Source: Lepus europaeus (Eukaryota > Chordata > Mammalia > Lagomorpha > Leporidae). Taken from it: DNA of 64,000 nt. A program made the position numbers and the translations under genes. The notes beneath the pieces were generated by a model. That model was not told the origin of the DNA. It did no database searches and worked only from the letters and a program-made list of their open reading frames with translations. The DNA lies in the NCBI RefSeq assembly GCF_033115175.1, contig NC_084829.1, positions 132,404,996 through 132,468,995 of the forward strand, given 5' to 3'. This document shows, piece by piece, positions 47,408-59,035 of the stretch (its first letter is position 1; the number at the start of each line of letters is the position of its first letter).

Positions 47408-47412
47408 CCTTC

Positions 47413-47724
47413 CACTCAAATCTGACCCTGGAATCCCTTACTAAGCCAGTCCTAGCCTCTCCCCTCTGACCCACACAGACCTGTGGCCCTGCCTTCCTGT
47501 TGACAAAATGTGCCCATGCTCTGTGGTATTTTCTTCCTAGGCTTCTAGTGTTTTCCTGGAATTTTTCAAATCAAAATTCAGTTTCCTAGAAGGCAGAAAG
47601 TTGAGCCAAAGCAGGAAGAAAGGACTGCTGGTGGGGTGATGTGCAAAAGGAGAGTGGGAGACCAATGTTATAGGCACATCCTGGGGTGCATCGTACCTCA
47701 CTTGTTCTCTAATCTTTGCTTTAA
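47413..47724. other. Unique flank
   Basis: C/T-rich then A-rich sequence with no recognised element. Confidence 0.4.
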
Positions 47725-47726
47725 TT

Positions 47727-48036
47727 TTTATTTATTTATTTTATTTCTTTGAAAGAGAGAACCAGAGCATAAAGTGAGAAATTTTCCATCTTTTGGTTCA
47801 CTTCCCAAATGCCAGCTACAACCAGGGCTGGGCCAGACAGAAGTCAGGAGATTGGAACTCCATTGGTGTCTCCTACATGGGATGCAGGGATACAAGTACT
47901 TGAGCCACCACGTGCTGCTTCCCAGTGTGTGGAAGCTGAAATCAGAAGTGGAATAGGACTTGAACAAGGAACTCTGTTATGGAATGCGGACGTCTTAATT
48001 TGCATCTTAATTGCTACACCAAATGCCTGCCCCTTG
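47727..48036 (-). mobile_element. CSINE, old copy
   Basis: tttatttatttattttattt tail complement, GA block, ccaaatgccagctacaacca, tgtctcctacatgggatgca, and a diverged head complement gctacaccaaatgcctgcccc. A 133-codon frame over it is a by-product. Confidence 0.88.
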
Positions 48037-48436
48037 CTCCATAACCTTATGCAAGTCTCCTTCCTACTTGCTCTGATGATTTTTTTTTTTTTTGCTCTAA
48101 AATTGGGGGCTAGAGTGCGGTTTGGGATTATTGTGAGGAGGTACATGGGTAATAGGCATTCAGGGTGGTTCCCTGGTAGAAATTCGGAGTTGGGAAGTGC
48201 CTGTGCATGATAATTCTTCTTTTGCGCAAGACAAAGACCATCTCTTTGAGGCTGTTTCCCCACAACACTATTACCCATGGACTACCTAAATACTCTGTTC
48301 CAAGCCTTTAGTTCTGGACTGGTGGTATGGTGCCTCTCAGTGTACCAGAGAGGACTCAAAATTCAAATATGCTTGGAAAATGCTGTGAGCTGAGGCTGAC
48401 TCAGGGCACGTGGGGATTGACAAGGTTCAGGTGCAG

Positions 48437-48625
48437 TTGTTACCCTGGACAAGTTACTTAACTGCTCTGCTTCCATCTTTCTCATCCTTACAATGAGGTG
48501 AATAATAATTTGTTTCTCCTTTTGTCTTTGTGAGCACTAAATTAGGTGTCCTATGGCAAACACTTTGAAAAAAATACCCGACATATCACATGTGCTCAGT
48601 AAATGGTAACAAGTGTCATTATTTT
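48437..48625 (+). repeat. MIR-like ancient SINE
   Basis: Forward MIR order: accctggacaagttacttaa, ctgctctgcttccatctttc, tcatccttacaatgaggtga, ataataatttgtttctcc, then aatacccgacatatcacatg, tgctcagtaaatggtaac. One of the clearest MIR copies in the window. Confidence 0.75.
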
Positions 48626-48669
48626 TGGCTGTTATGAACTTGCCTATGCAAGATAACAAACACAACTGA

Positions 48670-50812
48670 AAAAAGTGTTGTGTGTTCCGGCTGCTCCAGC
48701 GGCTAGCCTCATCCTATTCTCCATCACATTCCTATCCCCTGACACCTAAAAATGTTGAAATTGTGTTAATGATGCTAAAGTGGTCTCTGGGTGTTCAAGT
48801 AAAAACTTGGATTCCCACTTTCCTCATTTCACATAAAAAGCTAGAATGATTAAGTTTAGTGAGAAAGGCATGCTGAAAGCCAAGACAGGCCAAAAGCTAA
48901 ACCCTTTCCATCAAATAGCCAAGTTGTGAAGGCAAAGGAAATTAAAAGTGCTACTTCAGAGAACACATGAACTGCCTTATGTCGGTTGTTGAGAAAGTTT
49001 TAGTGGACTGGGTGGAAGACCAAACCAGCCATGGTATTCCCTTACATCAAAGCCTAATCCAGAGCAAGGTGATAACACTCCTAACCTGAGAGAGCAGGGG
49101 AAGACAAGTTTGAAGCTCGAGGAGTTAGGTTCATGGGTTGTAAGGAAAGAAGCTTCCCCATAACATAAAAGAGCATGGTGAAATAGGAAGTGCCGTAGAA
49201 ACTTCAGTAAGTTATCCAGAAGATCCAACTGAGGGCACTGATGAAGGTGGATACACTAACAATGGGGTCTCAGTGTAGACAAAACAACCTTCTCCTGGAA
49301 GAAGATGCCATCCAGCACCTCCATAGCTATGGAAAGTCAATGTCTGGCTTCAAAACTTCAACAGACAGACAGACTCTCTTATTGGGGGCTAATGCTGCTG
49401 TGATTTTATGTTGAAGCCCACGTTTTAGCATTCTGAAAATCCTAGGACTGGTAAGAATGACACTAAATCCACTCTGCCCATGCTCTATAAATAAATTGAT
49501 GAATCTCAAATTGTAGCACAACTATTTACAACATGGTCCATTGAGTATTTTAAGCCTACTGTGGACACCTACGTATGAGAAAATAAAGAGATTCTTTTCA
49601 AAATGTTACTCCTCATTTATAGTGCACTTTGTCATCCAAGGATTCTGATGGAAATGAAGAAGGGGATTGATGTTGTTTTCATGCCCCCTAACTAGCCTAC
49701 ATTCTGCAGCTCACAGATCAAAGAGCAATGTCAACTTTCAAATCTTGTTATTTAGGAAATACATTCCCTAAGCCTAGAGCTGCCATAGATAGTGGTTCCT
49801 CTCATGAATATGGAAAAAGCACGTTGGAAATCTTCTGGAAAGAATTCAGCATTCTAGATGCAATTAAGAAAATTCATGATTCATACAAAAAGGTCAAAAC
49901 ATTAGCAGGGGTTGGGAAAAACATGATTCTAAGCTTCGTGGATGACTTTGAGGTGTTCATGATTGCAGATGTAGTGGAAACAGCAAGAGAACGAGAAGTA
50001 GAAGTGGAGCCTGAACATGTCACTCAATTGTTCTGGTGATACAACTTGAATTTTCAAAGAGTTGCTTCTCATGGATGAGCAGAGAGTGGTTTCCTGACAT
50101 GAAATCTACTCATGGTGAAGACACTGAATCTGTTGAAATGACAGAAAAGAGCTTAGAATGTTAAATAAACTTAGTTGATGGAGCAGCAGGGTTTGGGAGA
50201 ACTGGCTTCAATTTTGAAAGGAGTTCTACTGTGGGTGAAAGGCTATCCAAAAGTATTTCACGCTACAGAGAAACCTTTTAAGAAGGGAAGAGTCAATTGA
50301 AGCAGCCAACGTCATTGTTGTCTCATTTTGAGAAATGCCACAGCCACACCAAACGTCAGCCTAGGGTGAAGCTCAGGTCAGTCATGAACACTGAGCACTT
50401 CTATTTTCCTTCAAGAATTTTTCCTTTGCCTTCACAGCTTGGCTAAGTGATGCAAGAGGCTTAGCTTTTAGCATGCTTTCTTGACTTTCAGCCTGCTTTC
50501 TTCACAGAGCTTAGGGCAATTATATAACATCAGTCATCCTGGTCAGGCATCAGCCATAAACATGGGGGCAAGACCTTCCACTAGCAAAATGATCACAACT
50601 TACTGGGGGCCCAGGTGATCATTAGCATTTTTAGTAATAAATTATTTTTAATTAAAATACGTGCATTAGTTTCTCAGACATAATGCTTTGGAACACTTGA
50701 TTAAGTGGAGAGTAAACATTTATATGCAGTAGGAAACCAATAAATTCTTGTGACTCACTTTAATGCAGCATTTTTTGTATTGTGGTGGTCTGGAACAGAA
50801 CCTATGGTTTCC
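48670..50812 (+). mobile_element. Tigger1 (pogo-type) DNA transposon fossil
   Basis: Recognised along its length: gtgtgttccggctgctccag near 48682, gattaagtttagtgagaaag, gccaagttgtgaaggcaaag, caaaccagccatggtattcc, taacataaaagagcatggtg, tttgtatt-gtggtggtctgg at the right end. Broken transposase is readable in pieces. A DDE/pogo-type transposase normally cuts and pastes the element at TA sites; here the 5' terminal inverted repeat is not seen, and stops are frequent. About 2.1 kb, somewhat shorter than an intact relative, with the left end missing. Confidence 0.88.
49728..50039 (+). pseudogene. Tigger1 transposase C-terminal fragment
   Basis: A 103-codon open piece of the transposase, including FKSCYLGNTFPKPRAAIDS, FWKEFSILDAIKKIHDSYKK and EREVEVEPEHVTQLFW, the region after the catalytic core. 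It is only a surviving segment; upstream, the catalytic part is broken by stops and frameshifts (QCRQNNL-type readings at 49270-49300). Human TIGD-like domestication is not suggested, because the rest of the reading frame is lost. Confidence 0.8.
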
Positions 50813-51968
50813 CTAATAAAGTTGTGTTATGTTAGATTGTGCCTTAAGTTTAACTTAAAAGTTCTCACATTGATGAAGCAAAATTTTGTGGGTATTTTAT
50901 TTTGCAGAATCCCAATTTTCCCGGAATTAGTCTGTTAACATCAAGATCTCAGTGACTCTGAAAAAGCCTCAGAAAAGTTAACTCAGGTCGCTAGAGTTGA
51001 AGTCAGTGTCATCCACTGAGTTCTGAAAATTGTGTGTGGACACAATTATATGAAAAAGGATGCTTCTCATAGCAGATGTCTGTGATCTGAAATTACCACC
51101 TTCTATAACCATTCACAAGACAGAACTGTGCTTCCTTGTCTGGCTACACCATGCAGGCGGTCTTATATTACATTTTTACTTATATTTTACAGACGACAAA
51201 ATAGGAAGATTAGTCATAGAAGGATGTCTCCTTTTGGGAAAAACTTGAACATGTAGCTTATTTTCAGACAATTTTATTTTGCGAACAAATTCATTGAAAA
51301 AGAACAAGCTGTTATCTGCTTCATTAATCAATAGGATTCTTAAAAATAAAAATAAACCTTTATCTTTCAATGTAATAAGTTTCCTTCATGTGCATATGAT
51401 TATTAATTTTCACTATTTACTTAGCTAAGCCATCGATTTCATAAGAAAGATTACATCTGAATTATAGTTGGAAGATCGTATAATGTGAAGTTTTCTATTA
51501 ATTAAACAATATTCAGCAAAACCAATATAGTTCTATTGTGCCAGATAACTGCTAAACATTCATATTCTTGAAATGGAGAATTTAATTAAGCAGTATTTCT
51601 CACAAATGGCCATGACTAATCAATTTGAGTCAGTTTTATTGTTGGTTTAATTATCTAGAAATACTTGGACACATCTTGTTCTCAGTGTATTTTACTAACA
51701 TAAACAAGATAATGTGAAGGAAATAGTATTTGGATTCAAAATCAATTATTTATTACAAGTTTTGTTCAAAAGTCTGTTGTAAGATGAAATTCCTTGATGT
51801 TCTTAGGTAATACTAATATAAAATGAGAAATTTCATCATCATCGCATTTGAGATTTCTAGGCAGAACCTTAAATGCCACCCATCCATATGATCACATTCA
51901 AGTCCTTCTAGTCTTATTTTTATTGCTTTACAAGACAAATTTGTTACTTTTACCTGGTGACAGAACTA

Positions 51969-51982
51969 CCACAAGAGGGCAC
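51969..51982 (+). promoter_or_regulatory. CTCF-like motif 1
   Basis: ccacaagagggcac matches the CTCF core CCASYAGRKGGCRS with one mismatch (A for Y). CTCF binds such sites to anchor chromatin loops and insulate domains. Binding in vivo cannot be read from sequence alone. Confidence 0.45.
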
Positions 51983-52209
51983 TATGCTCCTAAATCACTC
52001 AAAAAGACGCTAAAATTCACACAGGGAAGAGCACTGTCTTGGCTAACCCCAGAAGAAACTAGCTTTTGTAAAATGAACGTTTTCACGCGTTTGCTGTATT
52101 TAGATGAAGACGAAACACATAAACCATTATGAGCCAATTATTAAAAAGCCAAGAAAACACATGCAACAACTATGCGTTTGTCAGCACTACAAGTCATTTC
52201 TTATTCTTG

Positions 52210-52224
52210 CCACAAGATGGCGCC
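52210..52224 (+). promoter_or_regulatory. CTCF-like motif 2, overlapping a YY1-like motif
   Basis: ccacaagatggcgc matches the same CTCF core with the same single mismatch and in the same orientation, 241 bp from the first. caagatggcgcc within it also resembles a YY1 site (CAAGATGGCGGC). It contains a CpG in a CpG-poor stretch, which is unusual for unconstrained DNA. Confidence 0.45.
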
Positions 52225-52654
52225 TCTTACTTAATTATAACTCCGCTGCTAACACCCAGCCAAATGACAAATTTCTTTTTCAAAATTTAGGACTGTGTAT
52301 CAGTTCTGTCATTTTGAAAATAGAATATCTCTTACAAGCTTTACTTGGAAATACTACAATGGTTGTGTTATCTTTCTTTTTCATCTACTGATTAAAATTT
52401 GCCACTTTTAATATGTTCCTGTTAAAGTTGATCAAATGTTAGAGTAATGAAATGAAGTTTTTCCAGCATATCTGAAGGATTTTTACCATTCTCTGAGCAG
52501 AGATTCCATCATATGTAGATAATGCTGATTTTCACATTGTCATGAAGTTCTGCTAGGTTAAAGCTCTCTCTACAAAACCTTTAGCTTTATTTTAAACAAA
52601 TCCATCAGTAATAATTCATCCATCCAAACTCTGAAAAATAATGTAAAATTATTT

Positions 52655-53006
52655 TGGGTGGGATCCAACATTGTCACATAGTAGGTAAATCTGCCACCTG
52701 CAATGCTGGCATCCCATATGTGCACTGTTTCGTGTCCCAGCTGCTCTGCTTCCAATCCAACTCCCTGCTAGTGGCCTGGGAAAAGCTGCAGAAAATGGCC
52801 CAAAGTCTTGGACTCTACTGCAAATGTGGTGGACTCAAATAAAACTCCTGGATCCTGGTTTTGGACTGGCCCTGCCCTGGCCATTACAGCCATCTGAGCA
52901 GTGAACCAGAAGGTAGAAAAGTCCCATTCTCTCTCTCCCTTCCTCCCTCTTTATCTCTGTCTTCACCCCTTGCTCTGTAACTTTCAAATAAATAAATAAA
53001 TATTTT
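52655..53006 (+). mobile_element. CSINE, old copy, with an L1 in its tail
   Basis: Head tgggatccaacattgtcaca, ctgctctgcttccaatccaa, ctgctagtggcctgggaaaa, ccattacagccatctgagca, CT block, tgtaactttcaaataaataa and tail. The large L1 was inserted in this A-rich tail. Confidence 0.92.
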
Positions 53007-53030
53007 AAGAATTACAGACCAATATCCCTG

Positions 53031-55244
53031 ATGAACATAGATGCAAAAATCCTCAATAAAATTCTGGCCAAGAGAATGCTACAACACATCAGAAAGATCA
53101 TCCACACAGACCAAGTGGGATTTATCCCTGGTATGCAGGGATGGTTCAATGTTCGCAAAACAATCAACATGAGACACCACATTAACAGACTGCAGAAGAA
53201 AAACCATATGATTCTCTCAATAGATGCAGATAAAGCATTTGATAAAATACAACACCCTTTCATGATGAAAACTCTAAACAAATTGGGTATGGAAGGAACA
53301 TTCCTCAATACAATCAAAGCAATTTATGAAAAACCCACAGCCAGATTCCTATTGAATGGGGAAAAGTTGCAAGCATTTCCACTGAGATCTGGTACTAGAC
53401 AGGGATGCCCACTCTCACCACTGCTATTCCATATAGTACTGGAAGTTTTAGCCAGAGCCATTAGGCAAGAAAAAGAAATTAAAGGGATACAAATTGGGAA
53501 GGAAGAACTCAAACTATCCCTCTTTGCAGATGATATGATTCTTTATTTAGGGGACCCAAAGAACTCTACTAAGAGACTACTGGAACTCATCGAAGAGTTT
53601 GGCAAAGTAGCAGGATATAAAATCAGTGCACAAAAATCAACAGCCTTTGTATACACAGGCAATGCCATGGTGGAGAAAAAAACTGCTAAGATCAATCCCA
53701 TTCACAATAGCCACAAAACAATCAAATACCTTGAAATAAACGTAACCAAGGACATTAAAGATCTCTACGATGAGAATTACAAAAGCTTAAAGAAAGAAAT
53801 AGAAGAGGATGCCAAAAAATGAAAAATCTTCCATGATCATGGGTTGGAAGAATCAACATCATCAAAATGTCCACTCTCCCAAAAGCAATTTATAGATTCA
53901 ATGCGATACCAATCAAAACACCAAAGACATTCTTCTAAGATCTTGAAAAAATGATGCTGAAATTCATATGGAGACACAGGAGACCTTGAATAACCAAAGC
54001 AATCTTGTACAACAAAAACAAAGACGGAGGCATCACAATACCAGATTTCAGGACATACTACAGGGCAGTTGTTATCAAAACAGCATGGTACTGGTACAGA
54101 AACAGATGGATAGACCAATGGAACAGAATAGAAACACCAGAAATCAATCCAAACATCTACAGACAACTTAGATTTGATCAAGGATCTAAAATCAATTCCT
54201 GGAGCAAGGACAGTCTATTCAATAAATGGTCCTGGGAAAATTGGATTTCCATATGCAGAAGCTTGAAGCAAGACCCTTACCTTTCACCTTACACAAAAAT
54301 CCACTCAACATGGATTAAAGATCTAAATCTACAACCTGACACCATCAAATTATTAGAGAGCATTGGAGAAACCCTGCAAGATATAGGTACAGGCAAAGAC
54401 TTCTTGGAAAAGACCCCAGAGGCAGGCAGTCAAAGCCAGAATTAACAACTGGGATTACATCAAATTGATAAGTTTCTGTACTTCAAAAGAAACAGTCAGG
54501 AAAGTGAAGAAACAACCGACAGAATGGCAAACAATATTTGAAAACTATACAACAGATAAATGATTAATAACCAGAATCTACAAAGAGATCAAGAAACTCC
54601 ACAACAACCAAACAACCCACTTAAGAGATGGGCCAAGGACCTCAATAGACATTTTTTCAAAGAGGAAATCCAAATGGCCAACAGACACATGAAAAAAATA
54701 TCAGGATCACTAGCAACCAGAGAAATGCAAATCAAAACCACAATGAGGTGTCACCTCACCCCGGTTAGAATGGCTCACATACAGATATCAACTAACAACA
54801 GATGCTGGCGAGGATGTGGGGAAAAATGGACACTAACCCACTGTTGGTGGGAATGCAAACTGGTTAAGCCACTATGGAAGACATTTTGAAGGTTCTTCAG
54901 AAACCTGAATATAACCCCACCATACAACCCAGCCATCCCACTCCTTGGAATTTACCCAAAGGAAATTAAATTGGCAAACAAAAAAAGCTGTCTGCACCTT
55001 AACATTTATTGCAGCTCAATTCACAATATCTAAGACCTGGAATCAACCTAAATGCCCATCAACAGTAGACTGGATAAAGAAATTATGGGACATGTACTCT
55101 ATAGAATACTATACAGCAGTAAAAAACAATGAAACCCGGTCATTTGCAACAAAATGGAGGGATCTGGAAAACATCATGCTAAGTGAAATAAGCCAGTCCC
55201 AAAGGGACAAATATCATATGTTCTCCCTGATCAGTGACAACTAA
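53031..55244 (+). pseudogene. L1 ORF2 pseudogene, RT palm to C-terminus
   Basis: L1 ORF2p nicks DNA and reverse-transcribes RNA at the nick; here the N-terminal endonuclease is missing. The longest frame, 53031-53822 (263 codons), holds the RT palm: [25 protein letters not shown] and the catalytic FADDMILYL at about 53523-53549, the best preserved coding piece of the window. A stop at 53823 and later frame changes split the rest into 54005-54445, 54560-54889 ([14 protein letters not shown]) and 54945-55244. The last piece holds DWIKKLWDMYSIEYYTAVKN and ends HMFSLISDN, the normal ORF2 end. Confidence 0.93.
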
Positions 55245-56489
55245 CCGAGAACCAAAAAGGAAACCTGTTAAAGTGAAATGGACATTATGAGAAACAGTGA
55301 CTTGATCAGCCCTTGTCCTGACTGTTGATGTACAATGTAATACTTTATTCTTTTAGTATTTTTTTTATTCTATACTATTGGTTGAGCTCTGTAATTAACA
55401 CACAATTATTTTTAGGTGTTTAAATTTTAACTGAAAAGTGATCCCTGTTAAATATAAGAGTGGGAAAAAGAGAGGGAGGAGATGTACAATTTGGGACATG
55501 CTCAATCGGACTTGCCCCAAATGGTGGAGTTAGAAACATGCCAGGGGATTCCAATTCAATCCCATCAAGGTGGCATGTACCAATGCCATCTCACTAGTCA
55601 AAGTGATCAGTTTCAGTTCACAACTGATCATAATGATAGGATTAATAGTCAAAGGGATCACACAAACAAGACTAGTGTCTGCTAATACTAACTGATAGAA
55701 TTAAGAAGGGAGAGAACGCTCCATCATGGGAAGCGGGATATACTGCAGGCTCACAGAATGGCAGATGTCCTAAATAGCACTCTGGCCTCAGAATCAGCCC
55801 TTAAGGCATTGAGATCTGGCTGAAGAGCCCATGAGAGTATTTTAGGCATGGAAAGCCAAGACACTCTGGCAAAAAAACAAACAAACAAACAAACAAAAAA
55901 CAACAACAAAAAAAAACAAACTTGAATGAAAGATTTCTGTGAGTGAGATCCCAGTGGAAAGAATGGGGCCATCAAAGAAGGAGGTACCTTTCTCTGAAGG
56001 GAAGAGAGAACTTCCACTTTGACTATGACCTTGTCTAAATAATATCGGAGTCAGTGAACTCCAAAGGCTTCCATAGCCTTGGCAACTCATGACAAGAGCC
56101 TAGGGTGATTACTGATGCCATAAACAAGAGTGTGAATTTGTTAAGTCAACAACAGGAATCACTGTGCATTTACTCCTCATGTGGGATCTCTGTCCTTAAT
56201 ATGGTATACAATGTGAATTAATGCTGTAACTAGTACTCAAACAGTACTTTACACTTTGTGTTTCTGTGTGGGTGCAAACTGTTGAAATCTTTACTTAATA
56301 TATACTAAATTGATCTTCTGTATATAAAGAGAATTGAAAATGAATCTTGATGTGAATGGCATGGGAGAAGGAGCAGGAGATGGGATGGTTGCAGGTGGGA
56401 GGGAACTTATTGGGGGAAAAAGCCACTGTAATCCATAAGCTGTACTTTGGAAATTTATATTTGTTAAATAAAAATTTAAAAAAATAAAA
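55245..56489 (+). other. L1 3'UTR
   Basis: About 1.25 kb from the ORF2 stop to the A tail. It contains gaggagatgtacaatttggg, aagccaagacactctggc, a (CAAA)n array, agaaggaggtacctttctct, catgtgggatctctgtcctt once only, then the G-rich stretch. It serves as the reference for judging the other 3' ends (4.9, 9.5, 12.4, 18.6 and 21.8 kb). Confidence 0.85.
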
Positions 56490-56544
56490 AAATATTTTTG
56501 GAACAATGTATTTCATTACTTTTTACAAGTAAGATTTGTATTTA

Positions 56545-56718
56545 TTTATTTATTTAAGAGGTTGATAGGTAGACCCAGGTCTCCCACATGGCTGACAGGG
56601 ACCCAACTACTCAAGACACCTCTACTGCCTCCCAGAGTCTGCATTAGTGGAGGACTCAAGTGCACACACTGATATGGGACATGAGAGTTTTAACACGTTG
56701 GCAAATGCAAATATTGCA
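56545..56718 (-). mobile_element. CSINE remnant with a large internal deletion
   Basis: tatttatttatttaagaggt tail complement, then a jump to cccaggtctcccacatggct and gggacccaactactcaagac, ending in an unclear head complement. About half the normal length. Confidence 0.75.
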
Positions 56719-57576
56719 ATTAAATTTTCAATTATGCTTGATGAGTTCAGTAGAATAATTTGTTAGTTTATAATTTTTGCTTTTATTTTGCAATTTTGAC
56801 TTGCACAGTCCACAATGAACATTCTCAAGCTTTGTTTACCAATGGCTGTGTTGTAGCACCTTAAGCCTTGGTTTCCCTTCTTCATGTAAGGGAAAGAAGA
56901 GAGCAGCAGGGTTTATATAAGCAGTGTCCATGGATTTATATAAGAAATACAGACTGATCTTATTGTTAATAACAACAGTGATGAGTATTTTTAAAGAACC
57001 TCTATAGGGCTTCAGTGAACCAAGCGCAGATGCTCTTGTCCACCCATGAGACTGCGTTTTATTCAGTAGGTGTGAGGTTGGGATTGAGAACCTTTATTTT
57101 TAGAAAATGTCCCAGGTGATTCTGACTCATATCCAGGTTTTACAGTCACTGACAAGAAAACCATGAGAAAAGACCAAATGACAGACAGTGACAACTTGAA
57201 TTAAACCCATAGCAGTGAGGAGGACAGAAAGTATTAAGATAGGGACAGCTTGTGGGGATGGATGGATAACGTCTATCATGAGCTCAAATGTTAGAGTGCG
57301 AGATGAGATGATGGTAGTGACAGTTCACCAAAAGAGGAACAGGAACATGGAATTTTTGGAGCAAGCTGAGTTACATTAGAAATATAATAAAATCAAAATG
57401 AATAAGTATCCCCAAATTGCTTCTCTAGTCCTGTTTGAAGGTCAGGAATTATCAGAACGCAAACAATGCTGAGTCCCAAGAAGAAATTGAAACCCTGGTG
57501 AACACCAGCGCTTAAGATGGAAGCTCCTGAGTCACATAAATGCATATGTCAGGAACAGACCAGAATTTTTCTAATT
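56719..57576. other. Unique non-coding DNA
   Basis: No element or credible frame recognised. Confidence 0.4.
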
Positions 57577-57593
57577 AAAAAAATGAAATTTTT

Positions 57594-57937
57594 GGCCAGC
57601 GCCGTGGCTCAACAGGCTAATCCTCCGCCTAGCGGCGCCGGCACATCGGGTTCTAGTCCCGGTCAGGGCGCCGGATTCTGTCCCGGTTGCCCCTCTTCCA
57701 GGCCAGCTCTCTGCTGTGGCCCGGGAGTGCAGTGGAGGATGGCCCAAGTGGTTGGGTCCTGCACCCCATGGGAGACCAGGATAAGCAACTAGCCCCTGCC
57801 TTCGGAACAGCGCGGTGCACCGGCCGCAGCGCGCCTACCGCGGCGGCCATTGGAGGGTGAACCAACTGCAAAAGGAAGACCTTTCTCTCTGTCTCTCTCT
57901 CTCACTGTCCACTCTGCCTGTCAAAAAGTAAAAGGAA
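57594..57937 (+). mobile_element. Young-type CSINE
   Basis: ggccagcgccgtggctcaac head with many CpGs, cctccgcctagcggcgccgg, cccggttgcccctcttccag, gcgcgcctaccgcggcggcc, CT block, ctgcctgtc and A-rich tail. Target duplication aaaaaaatgaaattttt at 57577-57593 and 57938-57954. Close relative of the copy at 33.4 kb. Confidence 0.95.
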
Positions 57938-58177
57938 AAAAAAATGAAATTTTTAACTAAGTCTTATGTTCTATAATTTGGACAAAGACCCCTTTGTTTC
58001 CATTTTTTTAAAATCAAGAGTGTGATTTACAAGACATTCTTATTTGCCAAAGTTACTATGCCTGAAGGTCACTCTAGGCTGGGAATAGTGCTAGTGCTGT
58101 TTCCAACAGGTAAGGTGGAAAGCTCACAATCCACTGGGCATCAGTTAAGGTACTCAGAAGCAGAAGGGGAGAATATT

Positions 58178-58516
58178 TTTGAAGATTTATTTTTTATTTA
58201 TTAGAAAATCAGAGTTACAGAGAGAGAGAAAGACACACAGAAAGAGTAAAAGAGATTTTCCATTCATTGGTTCACTTAACAAAAGACTGCAACAGCACAG
58301 GCTGTGCTAGACTGAAGCTAGAAGCCCACAGCTTCTTCCAGGTCTTCCATGTGGGTGCAGGGGCCCAAGCTCTTGGACCATCTTCAGCTGCTTTCCCAGA
58401 TGCATTAGCAGGGAGGTGGATAGGAAGTGGAGCAGTCAGATCTTGAATTGGCACCCATATAGGATGTCGGTGTCATAAGCAATGGCTTAACCTGCTACAC
58501 CACAATGCTGGCCCTA
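58178..58516 (-). mobile_element. CSINE, full length, diverged
   Basis: gaagatttattttttattta tail complement, GA block, aaaagactgcaacagcacag, cttcttccaggtcttccatg, and head complement ctacaccacaatgctggccc. Confidence 0.9.
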
Positions 58517-58564
58517 ACAGAGGGAAAAATATTAACCCTAGACTAGATACTGCTCTGATTCTAT

Positions 58565-58745
58565 CACCAAAACTTGCACGTGAGTGCAGGGACCCAAGCA
58601 CTTGGGTCATCTTCTACTGCTTTCCCAAGATATTAACAGAGAGCTGGATTGGAAGTGGGGCAACTGGGATTTGAACTGGTGCCCATTTGGGATGCCTGCA
58701 CCTCAGGCAGAGTCTTAACATACTATGTCACAGAACTAGCCCCTA
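58565..58745 (-). mobile_element. CSINE partial (5' half)
   Basis: Begins in mid-element with gtgagtgcagggacccaagc, then cagagagctggattggaagt, and ends with atgtcacagaactagcccct. The tail half is missing; it sits right next to another CSINE of the same orientation, so the two may have recombined. Confidence 0.85.
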
Positions 58746-58964
58746 ATTCTTAAAATACAGAAAGCAAAGTTTTAAAAATGTCTGACATTCAATAAGAACT
58801 TTCTGCAAAATGTCATGCAAATAAATTAGAAAATCCAGTCCATAATGAGGGAAATAGTCAATCAGCTCAAATTCATCTAAAGTTATCAATGACAGAAGTA
58901 GCAGACTTGTTATTATATATAAGTACCATAGAAGTTGTAGATTTATTATTTAGCCACATAAAGG

Positions 58965-59035
58965 GACTTCAAAAAGTGTGTGGGAAATGGAATTAAAGAA
59001 AAGGTGAATTTTTCATAATTTTGAAGACCCATATA
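58965..59035. mobile_element. Mariner-like MITE with internal deletion
   Basis: aagggacttcaaaaagtgtg, gggaaatggaattaaagaaa, then tttttcataattttgaagac. The two ends are kept and the centre is lost. Confidence 0.65.

Larger units (their letters stand above)
50813..52650. other. Unique AT-rich DNA with two CTCF-like motifs
   Basis: No transposon body recognised. Open frames below 100 codons only. Two motifs noted separately at 51969 and 52210 stand out against AT-rich surroundings. Confidence 0.45.
53007..56489 (+). mobile_element. L1, 5'-truncated, about 3.5 kb
   Basis: Carries the second half of ORF2 and a complete rabbit-type 3'UTR with G-rich stretch and A tail. The direct repeat aaatatttt at 52998-53006 and 56490-56498 (in A/T-rich DNA, so less decisive than others) marks a single target-primed insertion, truncated at its 5' end within the RT domain. 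An (A)3-4C array at 55867-55919 is a simple repeat inside the 3'UTR. Confidence 0.95.

Noticed and set aside
49728-50039. 103-codon frame as a domesticated TIGD/POGK-like gene
   Set aside because: It is only the end of a Tigger1 transposase whose upstream catalytic part is broken by stops and frameshifts. No intact frame or start remains.
53031-53822. 263-codon reverse transcriptase as a possible retron, group II intron or diversity-generating system
   Set aside because: The FADDMILYL palm, the downstream ORF2 pieces, the 3'UTR and A tail identify it as a mammalian L1, with a target duplication at both ends.
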